DNA of 14,871 bases from an uncultured Oscillibacter sp. (GCA_902476875.1 CABSFC010000066.1:1-14871); one strand, 5' to 3'. Shown: positions 1 to 5,703, counted from the stretch's first letter. Numbers and translations are program-made. The notes: generated by a model from the sequence alone, not told the origin.

Positions 1-402
1 GCCCGGGCCTTCGGCGACCTCAGCGAGAACTTTGAGTACAAGTGCGCCAAGCAGGCGAAAAACCGCAACGAGAGCCGTATCCGCTATCTGGAGCGGATGA
101 TCCGCACCGCCAGGGTCATCCAGGTCCAGCCCCAGGGGGACGCGGTGGGGCTTTTCGACAAGGTGACGATCTTCAACGAGATGGCGAAGCGGGAGATGAC
201 CGTCCAGATCGTCACCACCTTGCGTCAGGACGCGCTGAAGGGCCTGATCAGCAAGGAGTCCCCGGTGGGCAGGGCCCTGATGGGCCGCAGGGTCGGGGAC
301 CGGGTCCAGGTGGAGGTGGGCCCGGAGATGAAGTACTTTGTGGAGATCCGGGCCATTGAAAAGGGCGAGGACGACGAGTCCATGGAGATCAGCTCCTATT
401 AA
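1..402 (+). CDS. greA: Transcription elongation factor GreA, 5'-truncated by the window edge
   Basis: The reading frame is open from base 1 and ends at TAA 400-402, leaving 133 residues of a family normally near 160, so roughly 25 N-terminal residues lie outside the window. The first residues contain the tip of the GreA coiled coil, with the acidic loop GDLSEN. In this family the Asp and Glu of that loop enter the RNA polymerase secondary channel and stimulate cleavage of backtracked RNA. The loop is followed by EY, a Lys-rich helix (AKQAKN) and the return helix. The second half is the FKBP-like C-terminal domain, with recognisable stretches such as SPVGRALMGRRVGDRV. The protein acts in the cytoplasm on stalled transcription complexes. 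A terminator follows 8 bases after the stop, so this is the last gene of its unit. Family call is secure; GreB is unlikely in this lineage. Confidence 0.95.
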   Translation, partial: ARAFGDLSENFEYKCAKQAKNRNESRIRYLERMIRTARVIQVQPQGDAVGLFDKVTIFNEMAKREMTVQIVTTLRQDALKGLISKESPVGRALMGRRVGDRVQVEVGPEMKYFVEIRAIEKGEDDESMEISSY

Positions 403-409
403 ACGCGCG

Positions 410-437
410 GCGCCGCCGGGAATGGCGGCGCTTTTCC
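410..437 (+). terminator. Rho-independent terminator of greA
   Basis: An 8-bp GC stem pairs 410-417 (GCGCCGCC) with 424-431 (GGCGGCGC) around a 6-base loop, followed by TTTTCC at 432-437. It lies just after the greA stop codon and immediately before the -35 box of the yjdF promoter. Confidence 0.85.
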
Positions 438-466
438 TTGACGCTTGCACAGAATCCGGTTATCAT
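438..466 (+). promoter_or_regulatory. Sigma-70-type promoter of yjdF
   Basis: TTGACG at 438-443 and TATCAT at 461-466 are separated by exactly 17 bases. Transcription would start near 473, giving a leader of about 120 bases before the yjdF start codon. The -35 box is two bases downstream of the greA terminator T-tract. Confidence 0.7.
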
Positions 467-472
467 GAAGAG

Positions 473-593
473 GCGGAGATAAAAACACGGCCTGGTTGGT
501 AGTCCAGGCGTATCCGCGGTATCGAGCGGGTATCAGTAACCTGCCTCCTTGGTTGTCCGTTCTCCGAACGAACTTTTTAAGGAGGACACGCAC
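473..593 (+). ncRNA. Structured yjdF leader, candidate yjdF-type (azaaromatic-sensing) riboswitch
   Basis: The leader can form three visible hairpins. GCCTGG 490-495 pairs with CCAGGC 504-509. TATCCGC 511-517 pairs with GCGGGTA 526-532 with one G-U pair. CGTTC 558-562 pairs with GAACG 566-570. In addition CCTCCTT at 544-550 is the perfect complement of the SD AAGGAGG at 579-585, so the ribosome-binding site can be hidden in a 7-bp helix capped by the 558-570 hairpin. The word GTATC occurs three times, at 510, 519 and 530. Known biology: the yjdF RNA motif is found upstream of yjdF/DUF2992 genes in Firmicutes and binds diverse azaaromatic compounds. Position and SD pairing fit translational control. 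I could not match the leader to the Rfam consensus from memory, so membership of that exact RNA family is an inference. Confidence 0.65.
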
Positions 594-1013
594 ATGGAAA
601 CCGGATACGCCAGGCTGACCGTCTATTTCGAGGACCCCTTCTGGGTGGGACTCTACGAGCGGGGAGGCGGCGGGACCTATCAGGTCTGCCGCATCGTCTT
701 CGGCGCGGAGCCCAGGGATCAGGAGGTCTACGCCCTCCTGCTGGAGCAGTGGCGGCGGCTGCGGTTCAGTCCATCCATGGCGGCGGAGGGGCCTGTGGAG
801 CGGCGTGTCAATCCCAAGCGTATGCGGCGGCAGATCAAGCGGGAGCTGCAAAGCGCGGGGACCGGCACGAAAGCGCGGCAGGCGCTGAAGCTGCGGCGGG
901 AGCAGGGCAAAGAGACCCGCAAACGCCAGTCCCGCGCGGAGCGGGAGGCGGAGGCGGAGCGCCAGCTTGCCCTGCGCCGGGAAAAGCGGCGGGAGAAGCA
1001 CAGGGGCCATTGA
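594..1013 (+). CDS. yjdF: YjdF family protein (DUF2992)
   Basis: This 139-residue protein matches the YjdF/DUF2992 layout throughout. It has an N-terminal beta-rich segment (LTVYFEDPFWVGLYE), the IVFGAEPRDQEVY motif near residues 35-47, a VNPKRMRRQ stretch near 75, then a highly charged Lys/Arg/Glu helix to the family's typical C-terminal EKHRG ending. Its molecular role is not established; the association with a riboswitch that senses azaaromatics suggests a detoxification or resistance role. The start at 594 is chosen because AAGGAGG at 579-585 sits 8 bases upstream. An in-frame TTG at 549 lies inside the leader's anti-SD arm and has no SD. The gene is monocistronic, between its own promoter and terminator, and is probably regulated at translation initiation. 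The C-terminal half is so basic that RNA or nucleic acid contact is possible, but this is a guess. Confidence 0.9.
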   Translation: METGYARLTVYFEDPFWVGLYERGGGGTYQVCRIVFGAEPRDQEVYALLLEQWRRLRFSPSMAAEGPVERRVNPKRMRRQIKRELQSAGTGTKARQALKLRREQGKETRKRQSRAEREAEAERQLALRREKRREKHRGH

Positions 1014-1019
1014 ACCGCG

Positions 1020-1047
1020 TCCCGGAGCCTTGCGCTCCGGGATTTTT
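1020..1047 (+). terminator. Rho-independent terminator of yjdF
   Basis: A perfect 9-bp stem joins TCCCGGAGC 1020-1028 and GCTCCGGGA 1034-1042 across a 5-base loop, followed by five T at 1043-1047. It begins 6 bases after the yjdF stop. Confidence 0.92.
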
Positions 1048-1071
1048 CCGTCCGGGGACGGAAAACGGGGC

Positions 1072-1100
1072 TTGTTCCCGCCCCGGCTTTTTGCTATACT
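1072..1100 (+). promoter_or_regulatory. Sigma-70-type promoter of the radical SAM-ArsC-Dus operon
   Basis: TTGTTC at 1072-1077 and TATACT at 1095-1100 are 17 bases apart, and the -10 is preceded by TGC. The -35 is only partly consensus. It lies in the 129-base gap between the yjdF gene and the next start codon, downstream of the yjdF terminator. Confidence 0.65.
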
Positions 1101-1142
1101 CATTGCGATACACATATTCGACAGCAGAGGGGGGGAGCGGCG

Positions 1143-2015
1143 ATGCACGAGATCGAGGCAAAGTCCATCCTCTCCGCCCGCAACGGCATGAACGTCTACC
1201 GGGGCTGCACCCACGGGTGCATCTACTGCGACTCCCGCAGCACCTGTTACCAGATGGACCACGCCTTTGAGGACGTGGCGGTGAAGCGCAACGCCCCGGA
1301 GCTGCTGGAGGACGCCCTCCGGCGGAAGCGGCGGCGGTGCATGATCGGCACCGGCTCCATGTGCGACCCCTATCTGCCCCTGGAGCGGGAGACCCGCCTG
1401 ACCCGGCGGTGTTTGGAGGTCATCGACCGCCACGGCTTCGGCGTGTCGGTGCTGACCAAGTCCGATCTGATCTTACGGGACCTGGAGCTGCTGAAACACA
1501 TCAACGACCAGACGAAAGCCGTGGTCTGCACCACCTTCACCACCTTTGACGAGGACCTGTGCCGTGTGATCGAGCCCAACGTCTGCACCACCCGGCGGCG
1601 GTTCGAGATGCTGCGGACCATGCATGAGCAAGGCATCCACACCGGCGTGTGGCTGTGCCCTATCCTGCCCTTCCTCAACGACACGGAGGAGAACCTGCGG
1701 GGACTGCTGGACTACTGCTTCGCCGCCGGGGTGGAGGTCATCGTCAATTTCGGCATGGGCGTCACCCTGCGGGACGGGGACCGGCAGTATTTCTACTGGC
1801 AACTGGACGCTCATTTCCCCGGCCTGAAGGAGCGGTATGTCAGGACCTTCGGGGACCGCTACGACTGCCCCAGCCCCAACGCCGCCCGTCTGACAGAGGT
1901 GTTCCGGGCGGAGTGCCGGGCCCGCGGCGTCATCTGCGATCCGGAGCGGGCCATGGCCTGGCTGACGGAATTCGAGGACAGGCAGGCGGGCGAACAGTTG
2001 GACTTGTTTACATAA
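1143..2015 (+). CDS. SPL family radical SAM protein (spore photoproduct lyase-like)
   Basis: The 290-residue protein carries the radical SAM iron-sulfur motif C22-x3-C26-x2-C29 (GCTHGCIYCDSR), which should bind a 4Fe-4S cluster and S-adenosylmethionine. The downstream segments GTGSMCDPYLPLE, VLTKSDLILRD and GVWLCPILPFLND follow the pattern of the COG1533/SplB-like family, whose founder repairs the spore photoproduct in DNA. It is shorter than classic SplB (about 340 residues), and this branch has no assigned reaction; a DNA or nucleic acid substrate is plausible but unproven. The last six residues contain QLDLF (285-289), an exact match to the bacterial sliding-clamp-binding consensus QL(S/D)LF. 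The start is supported by the G-rich SD GAGGGGGGAG about 3-12 bases upstream. It is the first gene of a three-gene operon, 19 bases before the ArsC-like gene. Confidence 0.87.
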   Translation: MHEIEAKSILSARNGMNVYRGCTHGCIYCDSRSTCYQMDHAFEDVAVKRNAPELLEDALRRKRRRCMIGTGSMCDPYLPLERETRLTRRCLEVIDRHGFGVSVLTKSDLILRDLELLKHINDQTKAVVCTTFTTFDEDLCRVIEPNVCTTRRRFEMLRTMHEQGIHTGVWLCPILPFLNDTEENLRGLLDYCFAAGVEVIVNFGMGVTLRDGDRQYFYWQLDAHFPGLKERYVRTFGDRYDCPSPNAARLTEVFRAECRARGVICDPERAMAWLTEFEDRQAGEQLDLFT

Positions 2016-2034
2016 CACAAAGGAGGAGACCATC

Positions 2035-2385
2035 ATGTTATTTCTCTGCTATCCCAAGTGCACCACCTGCCAGAAAGCGCGGGGCTATCTGGACGCGAAG
2101 GGCATCGCTTACGAGCTTCGGGACATCAAGCTGGAAAATCCCACCGCCGACGAGCTACGGACGTGGTGGCAGGCCAGCGGCCTGCCCCTGAAAAAGTTCT
2201 TCAACACCAGCGGCCTGCAGTACAAGGCCCTGAATTTGAAGGACAGGCTGCCGTCCATGACCGAGGAGGAGCAGCTTCAGCTGCTGGCTACCGACGGTAT
2301 GCTGGTGAAGCGGCCCATTCTGGTGGGCGAGGGCTTTGTGCTGACGGGCTTCCGCCAGGCGGAGTGGGAAGCGCGGCTGGGATGA
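2035..2385 (+). CDS. ArsC/Spx/MgsR family thioredoxin-fold protein (arsenate reductase-like)
   Basis: The 116-residue protein has the ArsC-family layout. The N-terminal strand is followed by CPKCTTCQKA with a C9-x2-C12 pair (and an extra C5), then Y-x-LRDIKLENP near 26-36, and the family VKRPILV motif with R93-P94. The CxxC is typical of the Spx/MgsR/YffB side of the family rather than of a dedicated arsenate reductase. No arsenic-resistance genes are adjacent, so a general thiol or disulfide role is more likely than arsenate reduction. Its length is normal for the family. A strong SD (AAAGGAGGAG, 2019-2028) precedes the ATG. Its stop overlaps the next start as ATGA (2382-2385), so translation of the dihydrouridine synthase is probably coupled to it. 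Family membership is firm; the exact substrate is unknown. Confidence 0.9.
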   Translation: MLFLCYPKCTTCQKARGYLDAKGIAYELRDIKLENPTADELRTWWQASGLPLKKFFNTSGLQYKALNLKDRLPSMTEEEQLQLLATDGMLVKRPILVGEGFVLTGFRQAEWEARLG

Positions 2386-3347
2386 TCCAACGCATCGACT
2401 TCGCGCCGCTGGACGGCATCACCAAGGTGGTGTTCCGGCGGGTGTGGCACCGGCACTTCGGCGGAGCGGACCGGTATTTCATCCCCTTTTTCTCCCCCAC
2501 CGGGCAGCATATCCTGACAGACCGGGACCGGCGGGAGCTGGACCCGGCGGTCAACGGCGGCATGCCGCTGGTGCCCCAGGTGATGACCCGGGTGGCCGGC
2601 GACTTCCTGTGGGCGGCGGAGCAGGTGCGGGATATGGGCTACACCGAGGTGAATCTGAACCTGGGGTGCCCCTCCGGCACCGTCACCGCCAAGGGGAAGG
2701 GGGCCGGGTTTTTGGCAAAGCCCGAGGAGCTGGACCGCTTTTTTGACGAGGTGTTTGCGAAAATCGACATACCCGTTTCCGTCAAGACCCGGCTGGGCAT
2801 CGCGAGCCCGGAGGAGTTCGGACGGTTACTGGAGGTCTACGACCGCTACCCCATCGCCTGCCTGACCATCCACGCCAGGGTGCAGAAGGAGAAGTACCGG
2901 GGACCCGTCCACCTGGACGCTTTCGCCCGGGCTCTGGCGGAGAGCCGGAACCCGGTGTGCTACAACGGCGACCTGCGGACGGTGGAGGAGGTCCGGGCCC
3001 TGGAGGCCCGTTTCCCGGCGGTGGACGCGGTGATGATCGGTCGGGGCGCCGTGGCGGACCCGGCGCTGGTGCGGAAGCTCCGGGGCGGGCCCGCCGCCAC
3101 GAAGAAGGAGCTGCAGGCGTTCACGCAGGCGCTGTACCGGGCGTATCAGGACTACTATGGACAGGTGGGCACCGCCGCCCAGCGGATGCGGGAGGTCTGG
3201 TTCTACCTGATCCACCTGTTCGAGGACGCGGAGCGGCTGAACAAGAAGCTGCGGCGGTTCCGGAATCCCGGCGAGTACGAGGTCATCGAGGCCGCCATCT
3301 TCCGGGAGCTGGACCTGCGGGACCATGCCGAAGGGGATTTGATCTGA
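2382..3347 (+). CDS. tRNA-dihydrouridine synthase family protein
   Basis: This 321-residue flavoenzyme should reduce specific uridines in tRNA to dihydrouridine using FMN and NADPH. Family marks are visible in order: the N-terminal FAPLDGIT (residues 7-14), NLNLGCPSGTVTAKGKGAG (91-109) with the presumed catalytic C96, SVKTRLG, the FMN-contacting TIHARVQKEKYRG, NPVCYNGDL and VMIGRGAVADP near the end of the barrel, then a helical C-terminal domain. The Pro-Ser-Gly after the catalytic Cys departs from the usual CP-(V/A)-K pattern, so this may be a divergent DUS branch. The ATG at 2382 is chosen because it begins the family's first strand and overlaps the preceding stop (ATGA); the frame is open further upstream, but that part is out-of-frame ArsC-like coding sequence. 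It is the last gene of the operon, and a terminator follows 30 bases later. Confidence 0.92.
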   Translation: MIQRIDFAPLDGITKVVFRRVWHRHFGGADRYFIPFFSPTGQHILTDRDRRELDPAVNGGMPLVPQVMTRVAGDFLWAAEQVRDMGYTEVNLNLGCPSGTVTAKGKGAGFLAKPEELDRFFDEVFAKIDIPVSVKTRLGIASPEEFGRLLEVYDRYPIACLTIHARVQKEKYRGPVHLDAFARALAESRNPVCYNGDLRTVEEVRALEARFPAVDAVMIGRGAVADPALVRKLRGGPAATKKELQAFTQALYRAYQDYYGQVGTAAQRMREVWFYLIHLFEDAERLNKKLRRFRNPGEYEVIEAAIFRELDLRDHAEGDLI

Positions 3348-3371
3348 GGCGGGGCGCCCCGCCCTGCGCAT

Positions 3372-3409
3372 AAAAAACGGCCTGTGCTTTTTGCACAGGC
3401 CGCGTTTTT
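3372..3409. terminator. Bidirectional Rho-independent terminator between convergent genes
   Basis: A perfect 10-bp stem, CGGCCTGTGC 3378-3387 with GCACAGGCCG 3393-3402, encloses a T5 loop. On the plus strand it is followed by CG and TTTTT (3405-3409). On the minus strand the A6 run at 3372-3377 gives a T6 tail. It therefore can end both the plus-strand dihydrouridine synthase operon (stop at 3347) and the minus-strand PPC gene (stop at 3416). Confidence 0.92.
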
Positions 3410-3415
3410 ATAGGC

Positions 3416-3838
3416 TTATTCAAATTTCAGGAGGTTTAACCCGATTTCCTCGCTGAACGCCCGGTCTACTGTCCCGGGAATTTCCGTCACCACCATCTCG
3501 CAGGTGGCGCTGATGACAGCCCGGTTCAGGTGGCCGCCCACCACGCGGCCCTGATCGTCGCCGGCGCTCATATGCAGGTGGCAGTAAAACGCGCCGTTCA
3601 TGGTGTCGATGGTGCCGGTGAGGGAGACGATCTCGTAGCTGCCCTGGAAGCTGTTGGCGTAGTACTTCTTCTCCGCCGTGTTGAAAACGCCCACGGTGAA
3701 GTCGTTCACCGCGCCCAGGGCCTGGACGGAGGCCAGCCTGATGCTTTCTTTTAACGCCAGGGCCTTGACCTGCTCCAAAATCTCCTCGCCCCTGTCCAGG
3801 CGGACGATGTACGTGTTTCCAAATTTCCGGTAGTCCAT
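3416..3838 (-). CDS. PPC domain-containing DNA-binding protein (DUF296)
   Basis: This 140-residue protein matches the bacterial PPC/DUF296 domain (PF03479) over its whole length: an N-terminal RLDRGEEI strand, LASVQALGAVNDFTVGVF near 35-52, a YEIVSLTGTI strand near 68-77, and the hallmark HLHMSAGDDQGRVVGGHL (87-104). In structurally known members the three His of that motif (H87, H89, H103 here) bind a metal ion. Bacterial members form trimers; the DNA-binding name comes from plant AT-hook proteins, and their real role in bacteria is unclear. The start at 3838 is preferred over the longer frame to 3880 because a strong SD (GGAGGAACGC on the minus strand) lies just upstream and because the promoter -10 falls inside the longer frame. 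It follows the PTS-IIC-like gene on the same strand but has its own promoter. Confidence 0.9.
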   Translation of the reverse strand: MDYRKFGNTYIVRLDRGEEILEQVKALALKESIRLASVQALGAVNDFTVGVFNTAEKKYYANSFQGSYEIVSLTGTIDTMNGAFYCHLHMSAGDDQGRVVGGHLNRAVISATCEMVVTEIPGTVDRAFSEEIGLNLLKFE

Positions 3839-3868
3839 AGGCGTTCCTCCGTTGTATATGATGGGTCC

Positions 3869-3897
3869 AGCATAGCACACGGATCGGGAAAAATCAA
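3869..3897 (-). promoter_or_regulatory. Sigma-70-type promoter of the PPC/DUF296 gene
   Basis: On the minus strand TTGATT (3892-3897) and TATGCT (3869-3874) are separated by 17 bases. The -35 overlaps the stop codon of the upstream PTS-IIC-like gene (3894-3896), so this promoter is partly encoded inside that gene's end. Confidence 0.65.
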
Positions 3898-4967
3898 GCC
3901 AGGGTCAGGTCGCCGTCCTTCACCCAGCCCAGCTTCCGGCACACCTGGTTGATGGCGGGGGCCAGGATGGCGGGGAGGACAAAGCAGATCAGCACCAGGC
4001 CCAGCCAGTCAAACCCCGTGGGAGAGATGGCGGCGGCGCCTTTGGCGACGGCGTCCTCGCTGGGAGCCAGCCAGCCGGTCCAGATACCGATCTGGCCGCA
4101 CAGGCCGCAGGTGCCCATGCCGGAGTTGATGGGGGCGCCGTTCATCTCCAGCTTGAACAGGCACGTGGCCAGAGGGCCGGTGATGGCGGAGGCCACTGTC
4201 GGCGCGATCCAGACGCGGGGATTCTTCACGATGTTGGGCATTTGCAGCATGGAGGTGCCCAGGCCCTGGCTGACCAGCCCGCCCCAGCGGTTTTCCGGAA
4301 AGCTCATGACGGCGAAGCCCACCATCTGGGCGCAGCACCCCGCCACGGCGGCGCCGCCGGCCAGACCCGTCAGCCCCAGCACGGAGCAGATGGCGGCGGA
4401 GGAGATGGGCAAGGTCAGGGCAACGCCCACCAGCACGGAGACGGCGATGCCCATCCAGAAGGGCTGGAGCTTGGTGGCGTTGTCGATGATGGTACCGAAA
4501 GCGCTGGCGGCCGTGCCGATGGGCGGCGCGATCAGCTTGGCCAGCGCCACGCCTATCACGATGGTGACGGCGGGGGTCACCAGGATATCGATCTTCGTCT
4601 CCTTGCTGACGGCTTTTCCGCACTCCGCGGCGATGATGGCGATGATCAGAACGGCCAGAGGCCCACCTGCGCCGCCCTCGGCATTGGCGGCCCAGCCCAC
4701 GGCGGCCAGAGAGAAGAGGACCATGGGGTCCGCTTTCAGCGCATATCCGATGGCCACCGCCATGGCGGGGCCGGACACGGACATGGCGTAGGTGCCGATG
4801 TCCGTCAGGTACTGGACCCCCAGCTGCTGGCCCAGAGTCTTGATGATGGTGCCGATGAGCAAGGAGCAGAACAGGCCCTGGGCCATGGCGCCCAGGGCGT
4901 CGATGCCGTACCGCCTGGCGGAGAAGACGATATTTTTGCGCTTGAGGAAAGCCTTTACATGTTCCAT
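3894..4967 (-). CDS. PfoR-like PTS transporter subunit IIC family membrane protein
   Basis: This 357-residue protein is very hydrophobic, with about eight to ten likely membrane segments and Gly/Ala-rich stretches (for example AVLIIAIIAAECGKA and GLAGGAAVAGCCAQMVGFAV). It matches the PTS_EIIC_2/COG3641 (PfoR) group, including the conserved NGAPINSGMGTCGLCGQIG segment in the C-terminal third. No IIA or IIB phosphorylation domain is fused or adjacent, so it probably works as a permease outside normal PTS chemistry, or as a membrane regulator as suggested for PfoR of Clostridium perfringens. The start at 4967 gives MEHVKAFLKRK, a cytoplasmic basic start; the frame extends to 5021, but that extension runs into the leader palindrome. 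The SD is weak (AGGTG). It lies downstream of niaR on the same strand, with its own near-consensus promoter and a NiaR-type palindrome at the start site. A vitamin B3-related substrate is therefore inferred. Confidence 0.85.
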   Translation of the reverse strand: MEHVKAFLKRKNIVFSARRYGIDALGAMAQGLFCSLLIGTIIKTLGQQLGVQYLTDIGTYAMSVSGPAMAVAIGYALKADPMVLFSLAAVGWAANAEGGAGGPLAVLIIAIIAAECGKAVSKETKIDILVTPAVTIVIGVALAKLIAPPIGTAASAFGTIIDNATKLQPFWMGIAVSVLVGVALTLPISSAAICSVLGLTGLAGGAAVAGCCAQMVGFAVMSFPENRWGGLVSQGLGTSMLQMPNIVKNPRVWIAPTVASAITGPLATCLFKLEMNGAPINSGMGTCGLCGQIGIWTGWLAPSEDAVAKGAAAISPTGFDWLGLVLICFVLPAILAPAINQVCRKLGWVKDGDLTLA

Positions 4968-4997
4968 GGAAAGCACCTGTTTCTTATGTAAGATAAA

Positions 4998-5033
4998 TGT
5001 GGTACACAGGTGTCTTGACACCTGTGCACCACA
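4998..5033 (-). promoter_or_regulatory. Candidate NiaR operator: 17-bp-arm palindrome at the PfoR-like gene start site
   Basis: Arms 4998-5014 and 5017-5033 are inverted around a central TT, with a single mismatch (5004/5027) that becomes a G-U pair in minus-strand RNA. The core is GGTGTCTTGACACC. The site abuts the -10 box and covers the predicted start and first ~30 transcribed bases, so a bound repressor would block transcription. The inner 10 bases TGTCTTGACA recur exactly at 5647-5656 in the niaR promoter. The same sequence could also fold as a stable hairpin at the 5' end of the mRNA. Confidence 0.8.
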
Positions 5034-5061
5034 CTATACACGGAAAGGGCCGGCTTGTCAA
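5033..5061 (-). promoter_or_regulatory. Near-consensus promoter of the PfoR-like permease gene
   Basis: On the minus strand TTGACA (5056-5061) and TATAGT (5033-5038) are spaced by 17 bases. This is a perfect -35 and a 5-of-6 -10, placed between the niaR stop (5117) and the permease start (4967). Such a strong promoter followed at once by a palindrome suggests a repressed, inducible gene. Confidence 0.88.
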
Positions 5062-5116
5062 CCGCTTTTCCGCTGCTGGCCGGTGGGGAGAGGCGATTTC
5101 CTGTGATACAGGCGGA

Positions 5117-5629
5117 TCAGCCCTCCAGCAGGACCTTCAGGTCCCGCAGGGCGGCCCGCACCCGGGCGAAAGCGTCCTCGTTGGGGCAGGCCAGCGTGTG
5201 GAGGTGGATGCCTCCGGTCAGATCGGACAGGGGGCGGGCCTCGGCCTGGGCGCAGCGGGCGATGAACTGGGCCACGTCATAGCGGCTGGACAGCTGGAGC
5301 GGTCCGGTGAGCTGACCGTAGATGGGGTGCTCCACGATAACGTCCACCGCCGTACAGCCCTGGTCCACGATGGCGTACAGCTCCGCCTCCATGCCCGCCG
5401 CGTCGTGCTGGCAGGCCACCTGACGCATAAGGCCCCCCGGGGAGGGCTGGGAGACGTAGCCACGGGGCGTGGCGGAGATGTCCGCTCCCGCCGCCCGCAG
5501 CAGGGCGACGTCTCCCACGATGACCTGACGGCTGACGGAGAACCGCGCCGCTAACGCTCCCGCGCTGATGGGCTGGGCGGATTGCTGCAAAATATCCTGA
5601 ATGGCCTGACGGCGTTCTTCGGCGCGCAT
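5117..5629 (-). CDS. niaR: NiaR-type niacin-responsive transcriptional repressor (HTH plus 3H domain)
   Basis: The 170-residue protein has an N-terminal winged helix of the HTH_11/BirA type (about residues 5-60, ISAGALAARFSVSRQVIVGDVALLR) and a C-terminal 3H domain (about 68-168). The metal ligands reported for the Thermotoga maritima member TM1602 (His79, Glu87, His146, His148) correspond to H75, E83, H142 and H144 here, with the same spacing of 8, 67 and 69 residues. NiaR (YrxA) senses nicotinate and represses NAD synthesis and niacin uptake genes in Firmicutes. The ATG at 5629 follows an ideal SD (AAAGGAGG) on the minus strand; the longer frame to 5740 crosses the promoter. It has its own promoter with a palindrome at the start site, suggesting autoregulation, and lies upstream of a PfoR-like permease bearing the same operator core. 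Confidence 0.93.
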   Translation of the reverse strand: MRAEERRQAIQDILQQSAQPISAGALAARFSVSRQVIVGDVALLRAAGADISATPRGYVSQPSPGGLMRQVACQHDAAGMEAELYAIVDQGCTAVDVIVEHPIYGQLTGPLQLSSRYDVAQFIARCAQAEARPLSDLTGGIHLHTLACPNEDAFARVRAALRDLKVLLEG

Positions 5630-5645
5630 GGGGAGACCTCCTTTT

Positions 5646-5657
5646 CTGTCTTGACAG
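5646..5657 (-). promoter_or_regulatory. Candidate NiaR operator in the niaR promoter
   Basis: CTGTC TT GACAG is a perfect inverted repeat with 5-bp arms, sharing the 10-base core TGTCTTGACA with the palindrome at 4998-5033. It starts one base past the -10 box (5659-5664) and covers the predicted start of niaR, the expected position for negative autoregulation. Confidence 0.7.
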
Positions 5658-5658
5658 C

Positions 5659-5687
5659 AGTATACCACGCCGTGTGCCGTTTTGCAA
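5659..5687 (-). promoter_or_regulatory. Sigma-70-type promoter of niaR
   Basis: On the minus strand TTGCAA (5682-5687) and TATACT (5659-5664) are 17 bases apart. Its -35 lies back to back with the -35 of the divergent B3/B4 gene promoter, 16 bases away. Confidence 0.75.
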
Positions 5688-5703
5688 AGGAAAAGCGGGG
5701 CGA

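Noticed and set aside
549..593. Upstream TTG start for yjdF
   Set aside because: It lies inside the anti-SD arm and leader hairpin, lacks an SD, and the added residues do not belong to the DUF2992 family.
399..1433. 344-residue minus-strand open frame across yjdF and its leader
   Set aside because: It spans two terminators, a promoter and parts of two real genes on the other strand, and has no family resemblance.
4968..5021. Longer N-terminus for the PfoR-like permease
   Set aside because: The extension would be read through the palindrome at the mRNA 5' end, close to the predicted transcription start near 5026, with no room for an SD.
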